Source: Teichococcus deserti
GTDB lineage: Bacteria > Pseudomonadota > Alphaproteobacteria > Acetobacterales > Acetobacteraceae
Length of the DNA: 33,389 nt
Assembly: GCF_001982615.1 (NCBI RefSeq)
Contig: NZ_MLCO01000105.1
Location: 1-33,389 of the forward strand
Direction: 5' to 3'
Position numbers and translations under genes: made by a program. The notes under the pieces were generated by a model. It was not told the origin of the DNA, did not search any database, and saw only the letters and a program-made list of their open reading frames with translations. Shown here in pieces: positions 12,982 to 19,558 of the stretch (position 1 is the first letter of the stretch; the number at the start of each line of letters is the position of its first letter).

Positions 12982-13114
12982 AAAGCTGAAGTCCAAGATA
13001 TGAGGTTCTTCTACCAACGCACCAATGCAGGTGCGAATTTTCACCATGCATGATTTTAAAGCCGATAAAACAACATGGGTTGGGCCGCCCATAGAGATGA
13101 AAGGCATGCACAGC

Positions 13115-13435
13115 ATGGTGAACGGGAATTATCGTGCACGGTCGGCCGGCCTGGCGCGCGCCATCGCCGCCGCACCGGCCCCAGTCGAGCCGATGACGTC
13201 GTATGAGTTCAGCCAGGCGCTGCGCGTAATCCGCTGGACCCCCGGCGAGGCGGCCGAGCGGCTTGGCTTCGCGCCAAGCACAATCCGCAAGATGATCAGC
13301 GAATATGGTAGGATCCCAGAAGATGTTGCCGCTTGGCTGCGCCCCTATGCCGCCGAGACCGCCGCTTTGAACGCGCGGCATCCACCGCCGCAGCGCATCG
13401 GCCAGACCGTCCCCGCCAAGGAGCGCGGCCAATGA
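13115..13435 (+). CDS. Small HTH protein
   Basis: A 106-residue protein if started at ATG 13115; ATG 13193 (MTSYEFSQALRVIRW) is a plausible shorter start, and neither has a strong Shine-Dalgarno. Residues ~27-70 contain a Cro/XRE-like helix-turn-helix (FSQALRVIRWTPGEAAERLGFAPSTIRKMISEYGRIPEDVAAWLRPYA), followed by a Pro/Arg tail. It is the first of a run of rightward genes joined by ATGA overlaps and may regulate them. GC-rich codon use resumes here after the AT-richer island. Confidence 0.65.
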   Translation: MVNGNYRARSAGLARAIAAAPAPVEPMTSYEFSQALRVIRWTPGEAAERLGFAPSTIRKMISEYGRIPEDVAAWLRPYAAETAALNARHPPPQRIGQTVPAKERGQ

Positions 13436-13617
13436 ATCTTCGCCCTGTCTCCCCCCGGCGGATCGTCGAGACGCTCGACGCCCTCGACTGGATGCGCGCC
13501 AAAGGCGGCGAGGATCGCGGCCAGATGGCCGATGCCGCGAAGCAATGGGCGGACGGCCTTGGCCAGGTGCCCGAGGCCGTGGCCGTGCGGCTGCAAGCCG
13601 GCCCGCCCCAGTCATGA
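13432..13617 (+). CDS. Small hypothetical protein
   Basis: A 61-residue protein whose ATG overlaps the stop of the HTH gene (ATGA); its own stop overlaps the next start in the same way. The sequence is helical and charged (RIVETLDALDWMRAKGGEDRGQMADAAKQWADGL). No family recognised. Support comes from the coupling on both sides. Confidence 0.55.
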   Translation: MNLRPVSPRRIVETLDALDWMRAKGGEDRGQMADAAKQWADGLGQVPEAVAVRLQAGPPQS

Positions 13618-13937
13618 CCGCGCCGGCGCAGGATGATGGTCCGATCACCCTGCCGCCGGCGGGGGGATGCCTGGGCGACTGGAAGGGCTGGTGGCTGCAG
13701 CTCACCTGCGACTGCGGCCGCAGCCTGCGCATGGTGGACCACCTCGCAGAGAGCAAGCGGCTGCCGGGTTGGTATCCCTTGCCGGCGGCCGTCTACCTGA
13801 TGCGATGCCGCCAGTGCTACGGCCGGCCGAAGGCGGCGGAGCTGCAGCACGGGAGGCCGGTCGGCGGGCATGGCGCGCCCCATATGGGCCGGAACAGCCT
13901 GCGCGTGCCGCTGCTGGACGAGCTGTTCGGCGACTGA
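13614..13937 (+). CDS. Hypothetical protein with Cys-pair (zinc-ribbon-like) motif
   Basis: A 107-residue protein with two Cys pairs, CDCG (about residues 32-35) and CRQC (about 65-68), separated by a helix-forming segment (RMVDHLAESKRLPGWYPLPAAVYLM). This fits a treble-clef or zinc-ribbon fold. The next gene has a similar shape, so the two may be related. It is translationally coupled to the gene before it. Metal binding is inferred from the Cys spacing; function unknown. Confidence 0.6.
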   Translation: MTAPAQDDGPITLPPAGGCLGDWKGWWLQLTCDCGRSLRMVDHLAESKRLPGWYPLPAAVYLMRCRQCYGRPKAAELQHGRPVGGHGAPHMGRNSLRVPLLDELFGD

Positions 13938-13941
13938 CGCC

Positions 13942-14319
13942 ATGGCGCACAACTGGAGCCACGAGAAGGTCATGCGCTACCGGCGGGCCGAGCCGGTCGA
14001 TGACTTCATTGGGTGGATGCTGGTGGCCGGCTGCGCCCAGCACGGCGCGCGCGCCTGCCTGGTCTCGACCCTGCTGAAGGTGCCGAACCCGCCGACGACG
14101 CTGGGCGCGCTGGCTGGCCGGCTGCGGTGCCGGTTCTGCCGCACGCAGCCCGAGGGCGTGCTGCTGCGCAAGCACGACAAGGCGCCGGCCGAAGACAGCA
14201 TCTGGCTGCGCTACCCGGCCGGCGTGAAGCCGGCCGAGCGCGTGCCCTGCGGCATGGAGCGGGCGGAGTGGTGGGGCGCCTATATCGGCCGCGGGATGCG
14301 GCGGAGGAAAATTCTATGA
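13942..14319 (+). CDS. Hypothetical protein with Cys motif
   Basis: A 125-residue protein. GWMLVAGCAQHGARACLVSTLLKVPNPPTTLGALAGRLRCRFCRTQP gives Cys at two places before and a C-x-x-C pair after a helical segment, resembling the arrangement in the gene before. The C-terminal part holds WGAYIGRGMRRRK. Its ATG lies four bases after the preceding stop, and its stop overlaps the following start (ATGA). Probably a zinc-binding phage accessory protein; role unknown. Confidence 0.6.
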   Translation: MAHNWSHEKVMRYRRAEPVDDFIGWMLVAGCAQHGARACLVSTLLKVPNPPTTLGALAGRLRCRFCRTQPEGVLLRKHDKAPAEDSIWLRYPAGVKPAERVPCGMERAEWWGAYIGRGMRRRKIL

Positions 14320-14840
14320 GCGCCATCGGGTTCTTCGAGCGCTTCGACCAGGCTCTGGCGGCGGTCACCGAGCAGCGGCGGCAAGAGCGCGCGGCGCTCG
14401 AGGCGGGGCTGCAGCTGGCGGAGGAGGTCCTGGGCGAGGTCTTGAAGATCCTCGACGGCTATGCAGTCGAGCTGGTCGGCCGGCTGGACGCCGTGACCGA
14501 GCACAGCGCCCATACGCGCGAGCTGAGCATCGAGGAGCGCGAGACGGGGGGCTTCCGCAAGCTGATCTATGCGCGCAGCGAGGATGGCCGGATCGCGGTC
14601 TATCAGCTGGGCCTGATCGGGGAGGAGCTGGAGCCTGAAAAGCACCTCATGTCCATGGGCGACCCGCAAGCGCTGTCAGAAGCCCTGGTGAGGGAGCAGG
14701 TCGAGACCTTCCTGCTGGCGGTGATCGCGGAGCGGCCCGACCTGGTGCCGGCGGCAGGCGCGTCATCGCGCCCCCAAATTGAAGGGCAGGCAGACCCCGA
14801 AGATTTCCTCGAACTAGGTCATTATGACCTGGCAAAATAG
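14316..14840 (+). CDS. Hypothetical protein, coiled N-terminus
   Basis: A 174-residue protein. Residues ~1-70 form long amphipathic helices (FERFDQALAAVTEQRRQERAALEAGLQLAEEVLGEVLKILDGYAVELV). Residues ~75-130 form a beta-rich domain (GGFRKLIYARSEDGRIAVYQLGLIGEELEPEKHLMSMG), then a helical acidic tail. No family recognised. Its last codons contain the first of two palindromic operator-like sites, and its stop TAG lies inside the second, so gene end and regulatory site overlap. Confidence 0.65.
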   Translation: MSAIGFFERFDQALAAVTEQRRQERAALEAGLQLAEEVLGEVLKILDGYAVELVGRLDAVTEHSAHTRELSIEERETGGFRKLIYARSEDGRIAVYQLGLIGEELEPEKHLMSMGDPQALSEALVREQVETFLLAVIAERPDLVPAAGASSRPQIEGQADPEDFLELGHYDLAK

Positions 14841-14853
14841 GTCATAATGACCT
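14816..14853. promoter_or_regulatory. Pair of 15-bp palindromic operator-like sites
   Basis: AGGTCATTATGACCT (14816-14830) and AGGTCATAATGACCT (14839-14853) are both palindromes, differing only at the centre, with centres 23 bp apart (about two helical turns). They span the end of the upstream gene and precede the 21-residue peptide gene and the HTH gene at 15055. This is the form expected for two dimers of a repressor binding one face of DNA. The binding protein is unknown; the HTH proteins nearby are candidates. Confidence 0.65.
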
Positions 14854-14906
14854 ATAAGGGTCCTGCCGGCGGGAAATGGGTTCCGCTGGCATTCGGAGAA
14901 GACACG

Positions 14907-14972
14907 ATGAAGATCGTGATCCGCATCCGGATTTGGAAGTGGAACCTCAGCTTCAGCCTGAAGCGCGGGTAA
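14907..14972 (+). CDS. 21-residue amphipathic peptide
   Basis: ATG 14907 to TAA 14972, with GGAG (14895-14898) eight bases upstream. Residues 2-19 (KIVIRIRIWKWNLSFSLK) alternate polar and hydrophobic almost perfectly, as in an amphipathic beta strand, and the net charge is strongly positive. It lies 54 bp after the operator pair. A membrane-active or structural micro-protein is possible. It may also be a leader peptide; the sequence alone cannot decide. Confidence 0.45.
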   Translation: MKIVIRIRIWKWNLSFSLKRG

Positions 14973-14988
14973 CCTTCCAAAACTGGAG

Positions 14989-15014
14989 GTGGGCGGGTCG
15001 GCAGGCCCGCCCAC
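14989..15014. promoter_or_regulatory. Hairpin upstream of HTH gene
   Basis: GTGGGCGGG (14989-14997) pairs perfectly with CCCGCCCAC (15006-15014) around an 8-base loop. It lies between the small-peptide gene and the Shine-Dalgarno of the HTH gene. No T-run follows, so it may be an mRNA processing or attenuation structure, not a classical terminator. Confidence 0.45.
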
Positions 15015-15054
15015 TGCCAGTTACCCAGGGACCTGCGGCAGAGAGGAGGCCGTT

Positions 15055-15537
15055 ATGAGTGACCTGAAGAACAGCACGGCGGACTTCACCGATGACGGGG
15101 CCTGGATGCGCAGCCAGCTGGAGCGCATTGGGGAGACCCAGGCGGGGCTGGCGCGCTTTCTGCAGCGCAATGGCGACAACCGGGAATTGACCAACATCGA
15201 GCGGAGCATCCGCCGGATGACCGCCGGCGACGCTCGGGTGTCTGGCGAGATGCGGGCAATCTTGGGCATCCTGCGCAAGCGGCACGAGCGGGCCGCCTAC
15301 CAGGCGCAGTTTCTGGATTGGGACGATGTGGATGGTGTCCCGACCGCAACTACGCATGATGGATACACCCTGCGCATCACGCCGCAAAAGGGCAGTCGCT
15401 GGCTGGCCCAGGTGGACCACCATGGCACGGGCTATTCGGTGACCTTCCGCCCTTGGGAAGCGAGTGTGGAGAAGGCGAAGGCGGTTGCTATGTCGATGCT
15501 CGACGAAGCACGGCGCCGCCCGGAAACGGGGCGCTGA
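15055..15537 (+). CDS. HTH-containing phage protein
   Basis: A 160-residue protein with a strong Shine-Dalgarno (aggagg) before the ATG. The N-terminal half (GAWMRSQLERIGETQAGLARFLQRNGDNRELTNIERSIRRMTAGDARVSGEMRAILGIL) resembles a Cro/C1 helix-turn-helix with a longer loop. The C-terminal half is beta-rich (GYTLRITPQKGSRWLAQVDHHGTGYSVTFRPWEASVEKAKAVAMSML). Preceding palindromes could be its operators. It ends seven bases before a strong hairpin shared with the convergent genes. Confidence 0.65.
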   Translation: MSDLKNSTADFTDDGAWMRSQLERIGETQAGLARFLQRNGDNRELTNIERSIRRMTAGDARVSGEMRAILGILRKRHERAAYQAQFLDWDDVDGVPTATTHDGYTLRITPQKGSRWLAQVDHHGTGYSVTFRPWEASVEKAKAVAMSMLDEARRRPETGR

Positions 15538-15543
15538 CCGCCT

Positions 15544-15571
15544 GCCGCCGGCGCTTTACTGCGCCGGCGGC
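15544..15571. terminator. Bidirectional hairpin between convergent genes
   Basis: GCCGCCGGCGC (15544-15554) and GCGCCGGCGGC (15561-15571) are a perfect 11-bp stem with a TTTACT loop. The rightward HTH gene ends just before it, and the leftward 15556-15756 gene has its TAA stop inside the loop. The T-rich tail is weak on both sides. Confidence 0.65.
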
Positions 15572-15756
15572 TTCGCTCTCTCCAGTCGCGCCCGAGCGTC
15601 ATCATCGAGCCGTATACTGGCGTCTACTTCGATCCCCATGAAGCCGAGGTCGAGGCGGCGCGACCGCGTCACCGTGCCCTGGTCAGATAGCAGCCAAGGA
15701 TTGCGCTTGGTGACCCAGCGCAGAAGCCAGAGCGGAGCACGGAAGCCGATCTGCAT
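15556..15756 (-). CDS. Small hypothetical protein
   Basis: A 66-residue protein, last of a leftward run of four small genes. N-terminal segment MQIGFRAPLWLLRWVTKRNPWLL, then a charged C-terminus (DASIRLDDDARARLERAKPPAQ). The start lies five bases after the preceding stop. No family recognised. The stop codon falls in the loop of the shared terminator hairpin. Confidence 0.55.
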   Translation of the reverse strand: MQIGFRAPLWLLRWVTKRNPWLLSDQGTVTRSRRLDLGFMGIEVDASIRLDDDARARLERAKPPAQ

Positions 15757-15761
15757 TCCGT

Positions 15762-16004
15762 CTACTTTCGTGGGGGCCAGACCAGCGGCGGCGGCAGACG
15801 CTGGTGATCAATCCAGGCGTCGACCCAGCTCTGCAGCAGATCGACGTGGCCGCCAAACCGCTGGTGCATCGGATGCCCGTCCATCAGAAGCCGATTATGC
15901 ACGCCCTGCGACCGGATGGTCGCGCCGCGATACTCATAGATGACCCAGCCCTTATCATCAGGATTGATGACGCGGAGGCGAAGGTCTGGGATCATCGCGG
16001 ACAT
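15762..16004 (-). CDS. Small hypothetical protein
   Basis: An 80-residue protein with a beta-rich N-terminal part (LRLRVINPDDKGWVIYEYRGATIRSQGVHNRLLMDG) and an aromatic C-terminal helix (FGGHVDLLQSWVDAWIDHQR). GAGG lies eight bases before ATG 16004; ATG 15995 overlaps the previous stop and is an alternative. Natural-looking composition, function unknown. Confidence 0.6.
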   Translation of the reverse strand: MSAMIPDLRLRVINPDDKGWVIYEYRGATIRSQGVHNRLLMDGHPMHQRFGGHVDLLQSWVDAWIDHQRLPPPLVWPPRK

Positions 16005-16198
16005 GGCGAAGCCTCTTTCGGAGGCGAAAGCCCGATATCTCTCGCCAGCTGCATCAGGTCGAATTCACCGTCGAGCAGGATGCGGCCCGCTCCGCGGTCG
16101 GCGTCGACGTAGGGGGCCGGGCCATCCTGCTGCGCCTGCTTCTTCAAGGCCGCAACAATGCGCCGCGCGAGAGCCTCGAGATCCTCGGTCTGCGGCAT
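15992..16198 (-). CDS. Small hypothetical protein
   Basis: A 68-residue acidic protein. I chose ATG 16198 because GGAGG lies five bases upstream and the ATG overlaps the preceding stop (TAATG). Sequence: a helix (DLEALARRIVAALKKQAQQDG), a short strand region (GRILLDGEFDLMQLARDIGL) and a Pro-rich end. No family recognised. Confidence 0.58.
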   Translation of the reverse strand: MPQTEDLEALARRIVAALKKQAQQDGPAPYVDADRGAGRILLDGEFDLMQLARDIGLSPPKEASPCPR

Positions 16199-16572
16199 TA
16201 GCCCCTCCATGGCGACTGGGCTTTCAGGGCGCTGTGCCGAAGCCGGATGATATCATTGGCCAGCTCGGCGGCTTCATCCTCGAGAAGCACCAGCGATAGA
16301 TCCTCTGCGGCCCCGAAGCTTTCCGGGCGAAAGCCGGGGAGGCGCTGCGCCGCGGCGTCCAGCTTCTGCATCAGCGCCTCGAAGCTTGCCCGGCACTCGG
16401 CCGGCAGGTCGCGCTCTGGGCGGAGGCGCACCAGGTGCCGCACATAGGCCGCGGCCACGCCGGCTCGCCAGGGAGACGTATGCCCCCAACTCGAATGGAA
16501 GCCGGTCAGGTCGCTCAGCGCCTGCACCAGGATGGTGTTGCCTTGAGCAGGTTCGAGCATGCTTTGCATCAT
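16198..16572 (-). CDS. Hypothetical phage protein
   Basis: A 124-residue protein from ATG 16572 (aagg just upstream); ATG 16623 is possible but lacks a Shine-Dalgarno. It is all-helical by appearance: NTILVQALSDLTGFHSSWGHTSPWRAGVAAAYVRHLVRLRPERDLPAECRASFEALMQKLDAAAQRL, then LVLLEDEAAELANDIIRLRHSAL. First gene of the leftward group 16572-15556, divergent from the SRAP/SEFIR pair. Function unknown. Confidence 0.6.
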   Translation of the reverse strand: MMQSMLEPAQGNTILVQALSDLTGFHSSWGHTSPWRAGVAAAYVRHLVRLRPERDLPAECRASFEALMQKLDAAAQRLPGFRPESFGAAEDLSLVLLEDEAAELANDIIRLRHSALKAQSPWRG

Positions 16573-16656
16573 CCAGCCTTGGTGTTGCAGCCGGCCTATA
16601 CGCGCAGGCGGCTTCACCGGCATTATGCGAAGAGCGGTCCTTCAGGAACAGCCAGC

Positions 16657-16833
16657 ATGTCCAGCTTCTACGCGATGACCCGCAGTCAGCAGGCGATCCG
16701 AGAGCTGCTTTTTGTGACTTACGACAGGATAGGCAATCGGCCGCTCTTTATCGCCATCTACCCCGACACGCCTGCGCCCCAGGGGCGCGCAAGGAGAAAA
16801 TATGGAAAATCCTCAAGTATTCATATCGTATAG
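16657..16833 (+). pseudogene. Truncated SRAP (YedK/HMCES-like) gene
   Basis: A 58-codon frame with a Shine-Dalgarno (aggaa). Residues 1-42 follow the N-terminus of bacterial SRAP proteins (family pattern MCNLYS...QxAIRxLF...DRxGNxPP...FPDxxAPxxR); here MSSFYAMTRSQQAIREL, then DRIGNRPLF and YPDTPAPQGR. Two defects are clear. The catalytic Cys2, which traps abasic DNA ends, is Ser, and everything after about residue 42 is missing, replaced by the 5' end of the SEFIR gene in another frame. Intact SRAP proteins are about 200 residues or more. It looks like the remnant left by insertion of the SEFIR gene. Confidence 0.72.
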
Positions 16834-18259
16834 TTGGACCTCTCAAGAGCATATTGATTGGGTTATGGAATTGGTCAACCAGCTAGCCGAGAATGGAATC
16901 ACATCTATAATTGATCAGATCGATCTACAGCCTGGCGACGAAGCAAACGCCTTTATGGAGAGAATGGTTAATGATGAGAGCATAAGTAAGGTATTGATTA
17001 TAAGTGACCGAAAATATGCAGAGAAATCCAATAAGAGAACTGGTGGCGCAGGAACAGAGTCACAAATTATAAGTCCGGAAATATATAAATCTAAAGAAAA
17101 TAGTAGATTTGTTTGTATTGTTACGGAATTTGATGACGAAGGAAAGCCTTATATTCCGACGTATTATACGTCGAGGATATACATAAATCTTTCAGATCAA
17201 GAACGGTACTCGGCGGAACTGGAGCGTCTAATAAGGTGGATTTACGGAAAGCCATCATATCAGAGGCCAGTAATAGGAAACGCACCAACATATATCAATG
17301 AGGAATTATCGTCTATAGTTATACATACAACAAGCCGACAAAAGAGCTTTCTCTCTGCGAACAAGTCAGGGCGATCTGGTAAAGAAAATTTTTTGGGAGA
17401 TTATTTAGAGACTCTTGCAAGCGGGCTCAGTGAATTGGAAATGAATGCGCCTGATATGGGAGCAGGCCGTCAAGAAGCTGAAAGAATGGTCTTGGACCAA
17501 TTCAATGAGAAGATTCAGGATTTTATGCCGTACAGAAATGAATTTGTAGAGGTTTGCCGAGCTATTTCTGGTTCTCCATTCTCTGATGAATACGCGTCGC
17601 ACATGCACAGTTTTTTTGAAGAGGCAATGAAGAGCACGTATCCGTCATCGGAAACTAGGTCATGGAACGAGATTCAGTTTGATGCGAAAAGGTTTGTTGC
17701 GTACGAGATGTTTATCTATTTTGTTGCTGCTATAGTGAAAAAGGAAAAATTTCAATACATACAGCCGGTGATTAAGAGGGACTTCTATGTGCCTCACGTT
17801 CAGCAAAGAAGCGCTGAAACTCTCTGTTCATTTAGCCACTTCCAACAAGAAATGCCCAGCATAGAAATATGGAACAGATTAGGTAAAACTCAGTGGAATT
17901 ATCCCATAGCGCAGCTTTTTATGGAAAGAATTGAGGGTTCCAAATTCGATGTTCGAGAAATAGCAGAGGCGGATATGGTATTATACCTTCTTTCTCGATC
18001 TCATAAAACTAGCTACAGTTTTTGGCCTCCTTTTAATTGCGTCAACTGGAGAAGTCGGTCGCCGCTTCCGATATTCGCTAGGTGTAGATCAAAATTATAT
18101 TTCGATAAATTGTTTGGATCAATTGGTTTAACAAAATCGGATCTAGAGGACTTGTCGGACGAGGTTAGAGCCTCGGGCGGGCTTCTTAGGAGAGGACACT
18201 TCACCATGTGGACCCTCGATAGCGCTTTGGATGTTTCCAGTTTAGCTTCCGCTCCTTGA
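16802..18259 (+). CDS. SEFIR-domain protein, probable defence gene
   Basis: A 485-residue protein with a good Shine-Dalgarno (aaggag). Residues ~4-150 are a SEFIR (TIR-like) domain: VFISYSWTSQEHIDWVMELVNQLAENGITSIIDQIDLQPGD is box 1 and helix A, then KVLIISDRKYAEKSN and the GGAGTESQIISPEIY segment. Residues ~190-485 are an unrecognised helical region without membrane segments. Single-gene SEFIR proteins are known antiphage systems of the abortive type, thought to deplete NAD. The gene is strikingly AT-rich with different codon use from every neighbour, a sign of recent transfer. It begins inside a truncated SRAP gene and its last 18 bases overlap the convergent methylase gene. Confidence 0.85.
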   Translation: MENPQVFISYSWTSQEHIDWVMELVNQLAENGITSIIDQIDLQPGDEANAFMERMVNDESISKVLIISDRKYAEKSNKRTGGAGTESQIISPEIYKSKENSRFVCIVTEFDDEGKPYIPTYYTSRIYINLSDQERYSAELERLIRWIYGKPSYQRPVIGNAPTYINEELSSIVIHTTSRQKSFLSANKSGRSGKENFLGDYLETLASGLSELEMNAPDMGAGRQEAERMVLDQFNEKIQDFMPYRNEFVEVCRAISGSPFSDEYASHMHSFFEEAMKSTYPSSETRSWNEIQFDAKRFVAYEMFIYFVAAIVKKEKFQYIQPVIKRDFYVPHVQQRSAETLCSFSHFQQEMPSIEIWNRLGKTQWNYPIAQLFMERIEGSKFDVREIAEADMVLYLLSRSHKTSYSFWPPFNCVNWRSRSPLPIFARCRSKLYFDKLFGSIGLTKSDLEDLSDEVRASGGLLRRGHFTMWTLDSALDVSSLASAP

Positions 18260-19057
18260 GGGAACACGCGAAACCAGCACCTCTCCTGCGCGCTGGGCCT
18301 TTCCGCTAATGCCATAGGTGGTTTCGACCGCTTCGATCTCGAAGCGGCCGAACACCTCGCGCACGCCGGGCGTGTCGTTGAGGCTCAGCAGGAAGCGCCC
18401 CTTGATGCCGGCGAGGATCTCGGCCAGGCGCTCGAAATCGGCGCGGTCGAAGACACCAGGTCCATAGTCGCGCTCGCAGCCCCAGTAGGGCGGGTCCAGG
18501 TAGAAGAGCGTGTCGGGCCGGTCATAGCGCGCGATCAGCTCGGCATAGGGCAGGCGCTCGATGACGACGCCGGCAAGGCGCTCGTGAACTTCTTCGAGCA
18601 CGGCTGCAAGCTTGGTCACGTCGAAGCGCGCGGGCGTGGCAGGCGCCACGCCGAAATTGCGGCCGCTGATCTTCCCGCCAAAGGCGGTGCGCTGCAGGTA
18701 GAGGAAGCGCGCGGCGCGCTCCAGGTCGGTGAGGGTGTCCGCATTCGCGGCCAGCAGGCGCTCGAACTCGGCGCGGCTGGTCAGCTGCCAGCGCAGCATA
18801 TCCATCAGCGCGACATAGTGGCGCTGCAGGACGCGGAAGAGGTTGGCGACATCGGTGCTGATGTCGTTGATCACCTCGGCGCGGGCGCGGAAGGGCCGGC
18901 GCAGAAAGACGCCGCCCATGCCGACGAAAGGCTCGACATAGGTGGCGTGCGGGGTCTCGGCGAGGCGCGCGCAGATGCGCTTCGCCAGGTTGCGCTTCCC
19001 GCCCAGATAGGGCGCCGGGGTGCGAGACGGGGAGGCGGGAAGCAGGGTGGACGGCAT
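18242..19057 (-). CDS. DNA adenine methylase (D12 class)
   Basis: A 271-residue N6-adenine methyltransferase of the Dam/D12 class. Motif order fits: PYLGGKRNLAKRI (residues ~16-28), the AdoMet site YVEPFVGMGGVFL (~40-52), INDISTDVANLFR (~63-75), and the catalytic DPPY in FYLDPPYWG (~183-191). It probably protects phage DNA from host restriction or marks it for regulation. The target sequence cannot be read from the gene. A LexA box lies seven bases before the ATG and no clear Shine-Dalgarno is present. The 3' end overlaps the AT-rich SEFIR gene, so the last few residues may have been rewritten by that insertion. Confidence 0.93.
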   Translation of the reverse strand: MPSTLLPASPSRTPAPYLGGKRNLAKRICARLAETPHATYVEPFVGMGGVFLRRPFRARAEVINDISTDVANLFRVLQRHYVALMDMLRWQLTSRAEFERLLAANADTLTDLERAARFLYLQRTAFGGKISGRNFGVAPATPARFDVTKLAAVLEEVHERLAGVVIERLPYAELIARYDRPDTLFYLDPPYWGCERDYGPGVFDRADFERLAEILAGIKGRFLLSLNDTPGVREVFGRFEIEAVETTYGISGKAQRAGEVLVSRVPSRSGS

Positions 19058-19064
19058 GGGTTTT

Positions 19065-19079
19065 GTTCTCTATTCGTTC
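19065..19079. promoter_or_regulatory. LexA (SOS) box before methylase gene
   Basis: GTTCTCTATTCGTTC is again GTTC-N7-GTTC and shares a longer stretch, TTGTTCTCT-x-TTCGTTCAC, with the box before the umuDC operon. It sits 7-22 bases upstream of the methylase ATG (19057), where bound LexA would block transcription. Confidence 0.72.
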
Positions 19080-19080
19080 A

Positions 19081-19098
19081 CTCTCCCGTGAGGGAGAG
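19081..19098. promoter_or_regulatory. Hairpin between lysis genes and methylase
   Basis: CTCTCCC (19081-19087) and GGGAGAG (19092-19098) are a perfect 7-bp stem with a GTGA loop, directly beside the LexA box. No T-run follows on either strand. It may separate the late transcript from methylase expression. The rest of 19099-19187 shows no gene. Confidence 0.4.
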
Positions 19099-19187
19099 CG
19101 GGACGGTCTATCCGTGCGCAGGACCCACTCCTGCGCGGCTTGGCTGCTGGAACAGCCTTGCCCCCGCGCCATGACGGCGCGGGTCGA

Positions 19188-19547
19188 TCAGTTGGCGGCG
19201 ACGGCCGGCGCGACGGGCGCGGGCAGCTTGCCGAACTCACCGGCGATGATGCCGGCCAGCTTGTCGTCGGTGCCGCTGACGCGGCGGACATGCGGCGCGA
19301 ACTCGTCGCGGATGGCCTTCACGCCCTCGGCGATGGCGGCGGCCTTCAGCGCGTCGCGCTCGAGGCCGATGGGCAGGTGGCCGAAGGCGTCATTCATGCG
19401 GCCGGCGACGCGGCTGGCAGCGCCCACCAGCTTGGCCAGCGAGCTGTCGCGCGCCTCGCGGCGCAGCTTGGCGGCCCAGAGGGCCAAGCCGGCGGCGCCC
19501 TGGCTCAGCAGGATGGTGACGGCGAGGTTGATCAGCAGAGCGGACAT
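19188..19547 (-). CDS. Holin-like protein (LL-H type)
   Basis: A 119-residue protein. One N-terminal membrane segment (LLINLAVTILLSQGAAGLALWAA, residues ~4-26) is followed by a charged helical cytoplasmic part (KLRREARDSSLAKLVGAASRVAGRMNDAF ... DALKAAAIAEGVKAIRDEFAPHVRRVSGTDDKLAGIIAGEFGKL). The 'KAAA...GV..I' and 'TDDKLAGII...FGKL' parts recall phage holins of the LL-H family. It lies directly downstream of the endolysin. It could instead be a spanin-like or accessory lysis protein, since another holin-like gene precedes the endolysin. Confidence 0.62.
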   Translation of the reverse strand: MSALLINLAVTILLSQGAAGLALWAAKLRREARDSSLAKLVGAASRVAGRMNDAFGHLPIGLERDALKAAAIAEGVKAIRDEFAPHVRRVSGTDDKLAGIIAGEFGKLPAPVAPAVAAN

Positions 19548-19558
19548 GGGCGGTCCTT

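Noticed and set aside
19081-19098. Hairpin considered as a rho-independent terminator of the late operon
   Set aside because: The stem is perfect but no T-run follows on either strand, so it was listed only as a hairpin.
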